A stretch of DNA of 48,067 bases from an uncultured Elstera sp. (GCA_903931835.1 CAIZEE010000503.1:1-48067); one strand, 5' to 3'. Shown: positions 25,390 to 34,737, counted from the first letter of the stretch. A program made the numbers and translations. Notes: generated from the sequence alone by a model not told the origin.

Positions 25390-26925
25390 ATGAGCGATCC
25401 GAACGACGATCCGGATGCCCTGAAGACGAAGCCACCCGGAAAGGCCGGCAAGGCGCCCGACCCGTTCGACGCGGATGATTTTGCGTTGCCGAGCGATGAT
25501 TTCCCGGATTTCACGGGCACCCCGGACGATGCGTTGGGTTTTGGGACTGGCGACGACCTGCCGCCGCTCGGTGATGAGCCGTCGGTCGGTTCACTGGATG
25601 ATTTCGGCTCGCTCGACGATCTTGCCCTGACCAGCGCCGAGGGAACCGGTGCTGAGGGATTGGATCCCTTCGCCGACGAACCGCTATCGTCCGGCCTCGA
25701 ATCGCCCAACCTGGAATCACCCAGCCTGGAGTCGCCGGCCCTGGAACTGGCCGATGCGGCGGCGCTGCCGGGCGAGCCTGAAGACGCCTTTGCTGGATTC
25801 AGCATGAGCGATCAGGCCGAACCTGAGGCGGGATCCGAGATTTTGGCTGAGGAGCCTGCTGCCCCCGTTCTGGCCGACCCACTGGATGTCGAGCCGGCGC
25901 GTGCCGAGCTGCCCGAGTTTCCGGAAGTGACTGAGCCTGCCTTGGCGGTGCTGGATGATGGCGACGACGCCTTCTCCTTCGGCGGCGATCTGCCGCCCGC
26001 CGATCTCGATCTTGGCGCGGATCTGGTGCTCGACGAGGGCGCAGATGATTTCGCGGTGCAGGCCACTGCGGCGGAGCCGGATGCCGCGTGGCCCGAGGAC
26101 GAGGAAGAAATAGCCTTCGCTGCCGCCGAGACGCCGGATTCGGGCGAGCACGACGCGCAAGAAACCGAAGAAGCCGCGCGCCACCGGGTGCGCAAATACA
26201 TGTTCGACACGTCGTTCGATCCGGTCGTAGCGCCGATCGAATTGCCCGAGCTTGAGGCTGAGGCGGAGGAAGCGGTTTTCGTGCCGGAGGAGCCGGATCC
26301 CGAACCGGAACCACCGCCACCGCCGCCACCGCCAACCTTTAGCGAGGCTGAACTGGCTGCAGCGCGCGAGGCTTCGCGGGCGGAAGGGGAAGCCGCCGGC
26401 ATTGCCGCGACTCAGGCTTCGATCAACGCGCAGTTCGCCGTGGCGGCACAGGCTATTGGCGGCGTCTTGCCGGGGCTGATGAATGATCGCGAACAGGCGG
26501 TCCAGAGCTTGAGTGAGGAGGCGGCGAGGCTAGCCGTCGCGCTGGTCGCCAAGGCGCTGCCAGAGCTAAACCGTCGTTACGGCGTGGGCGAGATCGAGGC
26601 GATCGTGAAGTCGAGCCTGGCGCTGGCGGTTGATCAGCCGCGCATCATCATTCGCGTGGCATCCGATCTGGCATCGGGTTTGTCACGGGAATTTGAGACG
26701 CTGGCGCAGGCGACCGGCTATCAGGGACGGATCATCGTTTTGGGTGATGCGGCACTGGGTCCGGCCGATGTCCGGATCGACTGGGGTGATGGCGGTGCCG
26801 AACGGCTAGCCCACAAAGTATGGGGCGAGTTGGAGGCGATCGTCCAGCGCGCCATTGGGCATTTGGAACAGATTGCTCCGGTGGCCGAGCGGCCGGCCGC
26901 CGATGATATCGGTAGCGCCGCATGA
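25390..26925 (+). CDS. fliH: FliH-like flagellar export protein with a long acidic N-terminal extension
   Basis: FliH regulates the export ATPase FliI and tethers it to the C ring. Typical FliH has about 230 residues; this protein has 511. Residues 1-300 are a strongly acidic, disordered-looking tract (DDP, DEP, PEEPE runs) with a short internal repeat near 103-121 (three LESP units). A proline run follows near 305-315. The FliH-like part follows from about 316: AREASRAEGEAAG, a helical stretch, then the C-terminal domain (ALVAKALPELNRR, VDQPRIIIRV, GRIIVLGDAALGPADVRIDW). Its place between fliG and fliN supports the call. GAAGGA lies 10 bases before the ATG. Confidence 0.85.
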   Translation: MSDPNDDPDALKTKPPGKAGKAPDPFDADDFALPSDDFPDFTGTPDDALGFGTGDDLPPLGDEPSVGSLDDFGSLDDLALTSAEGTGAEGLDPFADEPLSSGLESPNLESPSLESPALELADAAALPGEPEDAFAGFSMSDQAEPEAGSEILAEEPAAPVLADPLDVEPARAELPEFPEVTEPALAVLDDGDDAFSFGGDLPPADLDLGADLVLDEGADDFAVQATAAEPDAAWPEDEEEIAFAAAETPDSGEHDAQETEEAARHRVRKYMFDTSFDPVVAPIELPELEAEAEEAVFVPEEPDPEPEPPPPPPPPTFSEAELAAAREASRAEGEAAGIAATQASINAQFAVAAQAIGGVLPGLMNDREQAVQSLSEEAARLAVALVAKALPELNRRYGVGEIEAIVKSSLALAVDQPRIIIRVASDLASGLSREFETLAQATGYQGRIIVLGDAALGPADVRIDWGDGGAERLAHKVWGELEAIVQRAIGHLEQIAPVAERPAADDIGSAA

Positions 26926-26973
26926 GTTTCGACCCGCAGACACTGAACGCTTAACACCACAGGAGTTAGGATT

Positions 26974-27303
26974 ATGGCCGAGAAAAAGATGATGGATCTG
27001 GCGGATCTCGAGGAAGCCCTTGAGGAAAGCCGTGACGAAGGCGGACGTGGTGGCGCCCGTGAACTGGGCGCCGTCTATGACATTCCGGTTCAGGTTTCGG
27101 CCGTACTGGGCCGTGCCACCATGCAGGTCAGCCAGTTGCTGAAGCTTGGCCGTGGCGCCGTTGTCGAGCTCGATCGTAAGGTCGGCGAGGCGATCGACAT
27201 CTACGTCAACAACCGGCTGGTCGCACGCGGCGAGGTGGTTATCGTCGATGAGCGTCTGGGCGTTACGATGACGGAAATCATCAAGTCAGATCGGCAGGCC
27301 TAA
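26974..27303 (+). CDS. fliN: flagellar motor switch protein FliN
   Basis: FliN is a C-ring component that takes part in switching and in docking FliH-FliI. The 109-residue protein has a charged, acidic N-terminus (1-30) and then one SpoA domain: IPVQVSAVLGRATMQVSQLLKLGRG, VELDRKVGEAIDIYVNNRLVARGEVVIVDERLGVTMTEI (family pattern throughout). AGGAG followed by TTAGGATT precedes the start. It is the single SpoA protein in this operon; FliM is not in the window. Confidence 0.97.
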   Translation: MAEKKMMDLADLEEALEESRDEGGRGGARELGAVYDIPVQVSAVLGRATMQVSQLLKLGRGAVVELDRKVGEAIDIYVNNRLVARGEVVIVDERLGVTMTEIIKSDRQA

Positions 27304-27325
27304 ATCCTAAAGCTGGATTGACGCC

Positions 27326-28708
27326 ATGCATCTTCTGATCGTCGGGTCGCTTGAGGGCCACATCACCGCTGCCGGCAAAATTGCCATGTCGCGCGGCGCG
27401 AAGGTGGCGCATGTCCTCGATATCGACGCAGCCTTGCGGGCGCTGCGGTCGGGCGAGGGCGCTGATCTTTTGATGATCGATGTCAAACTGGACATTGCAC
27501 GGCTGATCCAGGGGCTGAAGGCCGAGCGCATCAACGTGCCGGTGGTTGCCTGTGGCATCCATTCCGACGCGGGTGCGGCGGTCAAGGCGATCAAGGCGGG
27601 GGCGAAAGAATATATCCCTTTGCCGCCCAACGCGGATCTGATCGCGGCGGTGCTGGAGGCGGTGGCCCAGGAGGCGTCGGCCGTGATCCATGCCGATCCG
27701 GCCATGGCGACTGTGTTGAAACTGGCGGAGCAGGTGGCGCCCAGCGACGCGAGCGTGCTGATCACCGGCGAGAGCGGTACCGGTAAGGAAGTGCTGGCAC
27801 ATTTCGTTCATCGCAAGAGCCGGCGCAGCCACGCGCGTTTCGTCTCGGTCAATTGCGCGGCGATCCCGGAAAACCTTCTGGAATCGGAACTCTTCGGTCA
27901 TGAGAAGGGCGCGTTTACCGGCGCCGTTGCGCGGCGTATCGGCAAGTTCGAGGAAGCGAGCGGCGGCACCCTGCTGCTCGATGAAATCAGCGAGATGGAC
28001 CCAAGGCTTCAGGCGAAGCTGCTGCGCGCCGTGCAGGAACGCGAGATCGACCGGGTCGGCGGCAATCAGCCGGTCAAGATCGATCTGCGCCTGATCGCGA
28101 CGTCGAACCGTGACCTCGAGGCCGAGGTGCGCAAGGGCAATTTCCGCGAGGATTTGTTTTATCGCCTGAATGTGGTCAATCTGGCTATCCCGCCCTTGCG
28201 TCAGCGGCCCCAGGATATTCGGATACTGGCCGACCATTTCGCGCAAAAATATGCCGAAGTGAACGGTGTCGCCGAGCGGCCGCTGTCAGCCGAGGCGAAG
28301 GCCAAGCTGCTGGCCTATAGCTGGCGCGGCAATGTGCGCGAGTTGGAGAACACGATTCACCGCGCGGTGCTGATTGCGACGGGCGACGAAATCGGGGCTG
28401 GAGCGATTATGCTGTCGCAAATGACGCCGAGCGCCCATGATATCGCCACAGCGGTAGCGCAGCCGGCCGATGGGGAGGCCGCGCGGACGCTGGGTGTGGT
28501 CACATCCGGTGCGCAGGTCGGCCAGACCGTGGCCGAGATGGAGCGGCATCTCATCATCAATACGCTGAGCCATTGCCTCGGCAACCGCACGCATGCGGCG
28601 AATATTCTTGGCATCTCGATCCGCACCTTGCGGAACAAGCTGAAGCAGTACAGCGACGAAGGTATTGCCATCCTGCCGCCCGGTGAGGGCGAGCGGCCGG
28701 CCTTTTAG
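27326..28708 (+). CDS. flbD: FlbD-type sigma54-dependent flagellar transcription activator
   Basis: FlbD activates sigma54 promoters of late flagellar genes and represses early ones in Caulobacter. The 460-residue protein has a receiver-like N-domain (1-115), an AAA+ domain with Walker A GESGTGKE (148-155), the sigma54 loop GAFTGA (195-200) and Walker B LLLDE (216-220), and a Fis-type helix-turn-helix near 400-440 (HAANILGISIRTLRNKL). The receiver keeps D52, but the paired acidic residues after strand 1 (LLIVGSLEG) and the usual lysine near 104 are missing. It is therefore degenerate and probably not switched by ordinary phosphorylation. It lies between fliN and flhA. Confidence 0.93.
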   Translation: MHLLIVGSLEGHITAAGKIAMSRGAKVAHVLDIDAALRALRSGEGADLLMIDVKLDIARLIQGLKAERINVPVVACGIHSDAGAAVKAIKAGAKEYIPLPPNADLIAAVLEAVAQEASAVIHADPAMATVLKLAEQVAPSDASVLITGESGTGKEVLAHFVHRKSRRSHARFVSVNCAAIPENLLESELFGHEKGAFTGAVARRIGKFEEASGGTLLLDEISEMDPRLQAKLLRAVQEREIDRVGGNQPVKIDLRLIATSNRDLEAEVRKGNFREDLFYRLNVVNLAIPPLRQRPQDIRILADHFAQKYAEVNGVAERPLSAEAKAKLLAYSWRGNVRELENTIHRAVLIATGDEIGAGAIMLSQMTPSAHDIATAVAQPADGEAARTLGVVTSGAQVGQTVAEMERHLIINTLSHCLGNRTHAANILGISIRTLRNKLKQYSDEGIAILPPGEGERPAF

Positions 28709-28718
28709 GGTGCAGTAG

Positions 28719-30842
28719 ATGGCAATCGTTCCTATGACAACCCAGACACGTGCCGTGGGAGCGGTGCGTTTGGTGCTGGATGCGGCGCGGATCGCGCTGA
28801 AGCGCGGCGAAATCGCGCTGGCGTTTGGCGTCGTCGCGATTCTCGTCGTGCTCGTGCTGCCGATGCCGACCTGGCTGCTCGATATCAGTCTGGCGCTATC
28901 GCTTGGTATTTCCGTGATCGTGCTGATGACCACGCTGTTCATCACACGGCCGCTCGAATTCAACTCCTTCCCAACCGTCTTGTTGATCACCACGCTGCTC
29001 AGATTGTCGCTCAATCTGGCGTCGACGCGGTTGATCTTGTCGAACGGCTATCAAGGAACGGACGCCGCCGGACACGTCATTCAGGCGTTCGGCGCCTTGC
29101 TGATGCGTGGCAACTTCCTGATCGGCCTGATTGTTTTCGGCATCCTGGTGTTGGTGAACTTCGTCGTCATCACCAAGGGTTCGGGACGTATCGCGGAAGT
29201 CTCCGCGCGCTTTAGCCTGGACGCCATGCCGGGTAAGCAGATGGCGATCGACGCCGATCTGTCGGCTGGCATGATCAATGAAGAGCAAGCCCGCACCCGC
29301 CGGCGCGAGCTGGAGGAGGAGAGCACCTTCTTCGGCTCGATGGACGGTGCCGCAAAATTCGTGCGCGGCGACGCCGTAGCCGGCCTGGTCATTACGCTGA
29401 TCAATATCATCGGCGGTATCCTGATCGGCACGCTGTATCACGACATGTCGTTCGGCGAGGCGACCAATACCTATACCGTGCTGACGGTTGGCGACGGGCT
29501 GGTAACCCAGATCCCGGCGTTTATCATCTCGACCGCCGCCGGTCTGATCGTGACCAAATCGGGCGCGATCGGCACGGCCGACAAGGCGCTGTTCAAGCAG
29601 CTTGGCGGGTCGTCTGCGCTCGCCATGGCGTCTGGCTTGATGGCCCTATTGTCGCTTCTGCCGGGCGTGCCGATGCTGCCCTTCATGTTCCTTGCCATCG
29701 TCATGGGCGGTGCCGCCTATCTCGCCTGGCAGAGCGATCAGGCAGCGCTGGCGCTCGCGGCCGGTCCCGATGGCGCTACCGGCGATGGCGGCGTGCCGCC
29801 GGTCGCTGAGGAACCGATTTCGACCGCATTGCAGATCGATCAACTGCGCCTTGAACTCGGCTACGGGTTGCTGGCGCTGATCAATTCGCCGAAGGGCCAG
29901 CGGCTGACCGACCAGATCAAGGCGCTGCGCCGCCAGGTTGCCTCCGAACTTGGCTTCGTCATGCCGGCCGTGCGCATCCAGGACAATCTACAGCTTCCCG
30001 CCAATAGCTATGTGATCCGCGTCAAGGAAATCGAGGCGGGCCGGGGCGATCTGCGGCCATCGATGCTGCTGGTGATGGACCCCAGGGGCGAAGCGATTTC
30101 GCTGCCCGGCGAGATGACGAAGGAACCGACTTTTGGGCTGCCCGCGATGTGGGTCGCCGAAAGCCATCGCGAAGAAGCCTTATTCCGCGGCTATACCGTT
30201 GTTGATCCGCCGACCGTCGTCACCACTCATCTGACTGAGGTGGTGAAGGAGAATATGTCGGACCTGCTTTCGTTCAGCGAAACACAGAAATTGCTGAACG
30301 AGGTCAACAAGGAGAACCAGAAGCTGGTGGCCGATGTCGTGCCGACGCAGATCACCGTCAGTGGCCTGCAGCGCGTGCTGCAAAACCTGCTGAACGAGCG
30401 TATCTCGATCCGCGACATGCCGTCGATTCTGGAGGGCATCTCAGAGGCTTGCGCGTTTACCCGCAGCATCAGCCAGATCACCGAACACGTCCGCTCGCGC
30501 CTGGCGCGCCAGATTTCAGATGCGAATACGACGGATGGCGGGTTCATCCCCATCGTGACATTGTCACCGGAATGGGAGCAGGCTTTTGCCGAATCGCTGG
30601 TCGGCAGCGGCGACGAGCGGCAATTGTCGATGGCGCCCTCGCAGCTTCAACGCTTCATCACGTCGGTCCGCCAGACCTTTGAGCGTTTCGCCGTCATGGG
30701 TGAAGTGCCGGTCTTGCTGACCAGTCCCGGTATTCGTCCGTTCGTCCGGTCTATCGTTGAGCGGTTCAGGCCTCTGACTGTCGTTATCAGCCAGGCAGAG
30801 GTCCACCCCAAGGCGAAAATCAAAACGATCGGACAAATCTAA
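28719..30842 (+). CDS. flhA: flagellar biosynthesis export-gate protein FlhA
   Basis: FlhA forms the nonameric ring of the flagellar type III export gate and uses the proton-motive force. The 707-residue protein has about eight membrane segments in its first 330 residues, with the family block EFNSFPTVLLITTLLRLSLN and the cytoplasmic loop DAMPGKQMAIDADLSAG. The large cytosolic domain starts near 360 (QIDQLRLELGYGLL) and includes TVVDPPTVVTTHLTEVV. Nothing is missing compared with family length. It begins 10 bases after flbD. Confidence 0.97.
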   Translation: MAIVPMTTQTRAVGAVRLVLDAARIALKRGEIALAFGVVAILVVLVLPMPTWLLDISLALSLGISVIVLMTTLFITRPLEFNSFPTVLLITTLLRLSLNLASTRLILSNGYQGTDAAGHVIQAFGALLMRGNFLIGLIVFGILVLVNFVVITKGSGRIAEVSARFSLDAMPGKQMAIDADLSAGMINEEQARTRRRELEEESTFFGSMDGAAKFVRGDAVAGLVITLINIIGGILIGTLYHDMSFGEATNTYTVLTVGDGLVTQIPAFIISTAAGLIVTKSGAIGTADKALFKQLGGSSALAMASGLMALLSLLPGVPMLPFMFLAIVMGGAAYLAWQSDQAALALAAGPDGATGDGGVPPVAEEPISTALQIDQLRLELGYGLLALINSPKGQRLTDQIKALRRQVASELGFVMPAVRIQDNLQLPANSYVIRVKEIEAGRGDLRPSMLLVMDPRGEAISLPGEMTKEPTFGLPAMWVAESHREEALFRGYTVVDPPTVVTTHLTEVVKENMSDLLSFSETQKLLNEVNKENQKLVADVVPTQITVSGLQRVLQNLLNERISIRDMPSILEGISEACAFTRSISQITEHVRSRLARQISDANTTDGGFIPIVTLSPEWEQAFAESLVGSGDERQLSMAPSQLQRFITSVRQTFERFAVMGEVPVLLTSPGIRPFVRSIVERFRPLTVVISQAEVHPKAKIKTIGQI

Positions 30843-30882
30843 CGCTTATTCCTAAACCGTCTACGAGAGGTTCTGACCCGCG

Positions 30883-31905
30883 ATGCGGATGAAGGTCTTT
30901 CAAGCCGATTCGATGCCGGAGGCCATTCGTTTGGTCCGCAGCGAGCTTGGCGAGAATGCGATCATCGTGTCCAGCCAGCGCGGCGAGGGCGGTCATGGCA
31001 TCCGTGTCACGGCTGCGGTTGAGGGTAACGAGCCCGAACCACCGCCCCCTCTGGTCGATCAACCGCTCGATGCGATTGAGGAAATTGCCAACGCGCTCGA
31101 CCGGCACGGAACACCTGCGGCCTTGGCGGAGCGGCTGCTCCATGCGGCCGCCCCGCTAGCGGAAAAGCTGCTGCGCGCAGCCTCCATCCTGTCGGTCGAC
31201 GCTCCGGTCATGACCATGGCGGCAGCCCTTGACACCGTGTTCGGTTTCGACCCCATGCTTGATCTCGCACCAACGCAGCCAATTGTGCTGATCGGCCCGC
31301 CCGGATCGGGCAAGACGGTAACGGTCGCCAAATTGGCGGCGCGCGCCGTTTTGGCTAATCGCCCGGTCAATGTCATCACCACGGACACAATGCGCGCGGG
31401 CGGGATCGGCCAGTTGCAGGCGTTTACCCGGATTCTGGATATCGACCTGCAGACGGCGCTCGACACCGAATCTCTGCGAGACGCGCTGACCGCAGCCGCT
31501 ATGTCGCGGGGCGATGCGTTGACGCTAATCGACACAGCCGGCGCCAATCCGTTTGATGCAACCGAAATGGATGAAGTGACTCGACTGGTTGAAACCGTCG
31601 GCGGGGACACAATTTTAGTGCTTCCGGCTGGTTACGATTGCGATGAGGCGTCTGAGATCGCCCGCGCCTTTGGCGCCGCCGGGGCCACGCGGATGCTGGT
31701 TACCCGCCTTGATGCCGCTCGACGGCTCGGCAGCGTACTGGCAGCCGCCGATGTCGCGTCTTTGAAATTCAGCGGTCTCAGCATCACTCCGCATATCGCG
31801 GATGGGTTGAGTCCGGTTAATCCGGTTTCGCTGGCTCGGTTGCTGATTCCAGAATTCAAACCGGCGACCAGCGTCTTTGCGTTGTACGAGACCGCCCACT
31901 CATGA
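30883..31905 (+). CDS. flhF: FlhF, SRP-type GTPase controlling flagellar placement
   Basis: FlhF is a GTPase of the SRP family that sets the position of flagellum assembly, usually at the pole. The 340-residue protein starts MRMKVFQADSMPEAIRLVR (the basic B domain start common to the family), then a Pro-rich linker, an N-like helical segment, and the G domain with GPPGSGKT (138-145), TTDTMRAGGIGQLQAF, LIDTAGANPFD and TRLD. The family often shows TKLDE at the last motif. Its stop overlaps the flhG start as ATGA, implying coupled translation of the two partners. Confidence 0.93.
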   Translation: MRMKVFQADSMPEAIRLVRSELGENAIIVSSQRGEGGHGIRVTAAVEGNEPEPPPPLVDQPLDAIEEIANALDRHGTPAALAERLLHAAAPLAEKLLRAASILSVDAPVMTMAAALDTVFGFDPMLDLAPTQPIVLIGPPGSGKTVTVAKLAARAVLANRPVNVITTDTMRAGGIGQLQAFTRILDIDLQTALDTESLRDALTAAAMSRGDALTLIDTAGANPFDATEMDEVTRLVETVGGDTILVLPAGYDCDEASEIARAFGAAGATRMLVTRLDAARRLGSVLAAADVASLKFSGLSITPHIADGLSPVNPVSLARLLIPEFKPATSVFALYETAHS

Positions 31906-32717
31906 GCCATTCACCGACTATTCATCTCGCTCCGCAAGGCATGGCGCCGACCGTACCGGTCGCGCCCAACCTCATTGCCGTTGCGTCGGGCAAGGGCGGG
32001 GTCGGCAAGACGTTCTTTGCGATCACGCTGTGTCACGCGCTGGCGATGAATGCACGCAAGGCGCTGCTGTTCGACGGCGATCTCGGGCTTGCCAATGTCG
32101 ACGTCCAATTGGGACTGATGCCCAACCGTGATCTCGGCGGCGTGATTGCCGGGCGGTTGACACTGAACCAGGCGAAGACGCCCTATGTGCCGGGCGGCTT
32201 CGATGTCATTGCCGGTCGTTCGGGTGGTGGCAGCCTCGCCGCTCTGGCGCCGAGCAGGCTTGCCGTGCTGGGTGGCGATCTGGTCGAACTCGCACGTTCC
32301 TACGATCATGTCATCATGGATCTGGGGGCGGGTGTCGATCGCATGGTCCGGCAATTGGCCAGCCACGCCAAGCGCCGCCTGGTTGTTGTGACGGCGGAGC
32401 CGACCTCGATGACCGATGCCTATGCCTTCATCAAGGTGACGCTGGCCGACGATCCGAAGGCGGAGCTCAGCGTCGTCGTCAATCAGGCGAAATCGACCCC
32501 CGACGGCGAACGGACCTTCATGACGCTTAACAAGGCGTGCGAGAATTTCCTAAAATATTCGCCGACGCTGGCCGGTGTGGTGCGCCGGGACCGCAAGGTG
32601 ATTGAAAGTATCCGGTCGCAATCGCCGCTGCTCAGCAAATTCCCGAGCTCTGATGCTGCTCTCGACGTCCAGGCGATCGCGACGCATATCCGCAACGCGG
32701 ACCGAGCGGAAAAATGA
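31902..32717 (+). CDS. flhG: FlhG / MinD-like ATPase controlling flagellar number
   Basis: FlhG (FleN) is a MinD-type ATPase that restrains flagellar number by acting on FlhF and on the master regulator. The 271-residue protein has the deviant Walker A ASGKGGVGKT (28-37), LLFDGDLGLANVDVQLGL, and DYVIMDLGAG-like Walker B sequence (HVIMDLGAGVD). The C-terminal helix expected for membrane targeting is short. It is translationally coupled at both ends by ATGA overlaps: with flhF upstream and with the fliK-like gene downstream. Confidence 0.92.
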   Translation: MSHSPTIHLAPQGMAPTVPVAPNLIAVASGKGGVGKTFFAITLCHALAMNARKALLFDGDLGLANVDVQLGLMPNRDLGGVIAGRLTLNQAKTPYVPGGFDVIAGRSGGGSLAALAPSRLAVLGGDLVELARSYDHVIMDLGAGVDRMVRQLASHAKRRLVVVTAEPTSMTDAYAFIKVTLADDPKAELSVVVNQAKSTPDGERTFMTLNKACENFLKYSPTLAGVVRRDRKVIESIRSQSPLLSKFPSSDAALDVQAIATHIRNADRAEK

Positions 32718-34657
32718 TCGCGATCGTTGTCGCTCCTCCGGCGCCGCAATTCATCCCGACGGAGGCGATCAACCAACCGATCACGGTAGCAAGTCCGCCT
32801 AGCTGGCTGTCGGCGGTTCCGCCCGGATCGACGATCCAGGCAGTCGTGCAATCGACCAACGCCGATGGCTTGGTCACGGTTGTCAGCAGCGCTGGTACGT
32901 TGAGCTTTCAGGCCCCGACCACGCTGGTCAACACCACCCAGATCCTGCTTCAGGTTACGCAGTCTGGTGCCGGGCAGTCGCAGCCTCAGCTTCAGATCAT
33001 CCAAGTCACAGCGCCAGCTCCACCGCCGGCATACAACACGGCTGTCCTAACCGACATAGCGCCGCAGGGGATCGCGTCGCTGCCGATTCCAGGCGCGATC
33101 GTGGTTGCCCAGGTCGAACGGACATTGGCTCCGGTCGATGGCCCGACTTTGGCCCTGCAGAACGCCGTCGGCGCTGCGGCAGCCACTTCACCAGGCAGCG
33201 TCGCGTCGTCGCCGATACTAGCCGGCGCTTCGCCCTTGGCTGGCGTGGTCGGTGCCACGGCGATCAATACGGCGGTAGTGCCGCCGACGGCAACATTGCC
33301 TACCGTTCCGACCGCCTTGCTGGCACAGGCTCTGGCCAGCACGCCGGCAACCGGCGCCATCACCGGTCAGGCGATTCTCCCAGGTCAAGCAACGCCCTAC
33401 CAGTCACCGAGCAGCGGTCAGCAACCCCCAGAGGAGGAGACCACTGGCACGGCTGGGCAGCCGACTCCCGCAACCGCTGGTCAGGCTGCGGCGCCCAACC
33501 CGGGCGCAGGCGCCCCGGCCACTGCGCAAGTGCCGACAGGACCGACGGTCAACGCTCAGACAGCGGCGCCGACGCAAGCTCCGACCAGTCCCGCCACGTC
33601 GGGGGCGCCAACGACCACCGCGACGGTGGCCACGCCATCCCTGGCGCCGGGGAGTCAATCGGTTCCGGCCGCGTTGGCGAATACCACAGTTGGTCAGCGG
33701 CTCGCCGTGCAGATCGTCAATATCACCCCACCCGGCGCGTCCCAGTATTCTGCAGTCGCAGCGGCCGATCCCAATGCAGCAGGTGCTGCCACTGCCACTG
33801 CCACTGCCTCGGCGGCGAAGGCGGCTTCCAGTTTTGTCGCAACGGTCGTCGGCAGCGATGCGTCGGGACAACCCATCCTGTCGTCCGGGCCGCTACTGAT
33901 CACCCTTGCCACCTCGGCACCGCCGCCTGGAACCAAGATCACGCTCGCCGTTGTGCCGGAACAGGTATCCGCAGCATCGGCCGCCGCCATCCCAGCGTCG
34001 GGCGATGTGGCGCCTGCGGCGGCATTGCTGACGGCATCGCAGGGTACCGCCGCTGCGGCGGCGGTTAATGCGCTGATGCCGCAGGTCGGGCCGGCCCTTG
34101 CCGCCCAGATGGCGTTCTATGCCGGCGCTTTGCAGCAGGGCGATATCAGGGTCTGGCTCGGCGATGCCGCGCGCGCCTCGCTCGATCGCACCCAGCGTGG
34201 CCGGCAGGCATTGTCATCGGTCGGCGACGATATGGCTAATACCCAGGAGGTCAATGCCAGTGCGGGGCCAGGAAACTGGCAGGCGATGACGATTCCCTTC
34301 GCCAATGGCGCCGTCGTCGATCCGATCCGCCTTTATGTGATGCAGACCGATCCTGATGAGGAAGGCGACGCTAAGAACAAGCAGTCATCCGATGCCACGC
34401 GGTTTTTGGTCGATGTCCAGTTGAGCAAGCTTGGCCTGTTCCAGATCGACGGGTTCGCCCGTCCGGACCGGCTCGATCTGATCATCCGCACGCCGCAACC
34501 GCTGAACCCAGCGGTCAAGGCAGGCATCGAACAGGTCTATGTCAATGTCAGCTCGGCGCGTGGCCTGGGCGGCGTGATCGCCTTTCAGGTGGCGCCACCG
34601 GTGGTGCCACCGACGCCGCGGCCTCCGCCGCGTCCATCAGCCGGAATATTGGTCTAA
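32714..34657 (+). CDS. FliK-like flagellar hook-length control protein (probable)
   Basis: FliK is the secreted ruler that measures hook length and switches export specificity. The 647-residue protein has the expected shape. An ordered N-terminal part (1-100) is followed by a very long Ala/Pro/Thr/Gln-rich low-complexity middle (about 130-410). A folded C-terminal region from about 445 to 630 follows, with FLVDVQLSKLGLFQIDGFARPDRLDLIIRT resembling the Flg_hook domain. Similarity is by pattern and not strong, so the call rests partly on position: the start overlaps flhG as ATGA and fliJ-fliI lie next door. A Pro-rich tail ends it. Confidence 0.65.
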   Translation: MIAIVVAPPAPQFIPTEAINQPITVASPPSWLSAVPPGSTIQAVVQSTNADGLVTVVSSAGTLSFQAPTTLVNTTQILLQVTQSGAGQSQPQLQIIQVTAPAPPPAYNTAVLTDIAPQGIASLPIPGAIVVAQVERTLAPVDGPTLALQNAVGAAAATSPGSVASSPILAGASPLAGVVGATAINTAVVPPTATLPTVPTALLAQALASTPATGAITGQAILPGQATPYQSPSSGQQPPEEETTGTAGQPTPATAGQAAAPNPGAGAPATAQVPTGPTVNAQTAAPTQAPTSPATSGAPTTTATVATPSLAPGSQSVPAALANTTVGQRLAVQIVNITPPGASQYSAVAAADPNAAGAATATATASAAKAASSFVATVVGSDASGQPILSSGPLLITLATSAPPPGTKITLAVVPEQVSAASAAAIPASGDVAPAAALLTASQGTAAAAAVNALMPQVGPALAAQMAFYAGALQQGDIRVWLGDAARASLDRTQRGRQALSSVGDDMANTQEVNASAGPGNWQAMTIPFANGAVVDPIRLYVMQTDPDEEGDAKNKQSSDATRFLVDVQLSKLGLFQIDGFARPDRLDLIIRTPQPLNPAVKAGIEQVYVNVSSARGLGGVIAFQVAPPVVPPTPRPPPRPSAGILV

Positions 34658-34702
34658 CGTCGGCGACAGCGCGATCGCACGTTATTCCATCACGGTAAAG
34701 CC

Positions 34703-34737
34703 GATTCGCGGTTCAATCTGAACCGTTCAGACCCTAG
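34703..34737. repeat. palindromic repeat, copy C (truncated)
   Basis: GATTCGCGGTTCAA and CTGAACCG with TTCAGACCCTAG: 33 of 35 positions match copy A (10506-10540). The outer GGGTCT arm and the second hairpin are missing or decayed. It lies between the convergent fliK-like and fliJ genes, and its terminal CTAG holds the fliJ stop codon. Confidence 0.75.

Noticed and set aside
24375-25805. 476-codon minus-strand open frame opposite fliG and the start of fliH
   Set aside because: It is the antisense reading of two certain genes. Its His/Arg/Gln-rich composition is typical of shadow frames in high-GC DNA, and it has no family likeness or ribosome binding site.
34658-34702. Possible decayed second hairpin of repeat copy C (gcgcgatcgcacgtt)
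   Set aside because: A few matches to the AGCGCGATCG core but no pairing arms; too weak to call.
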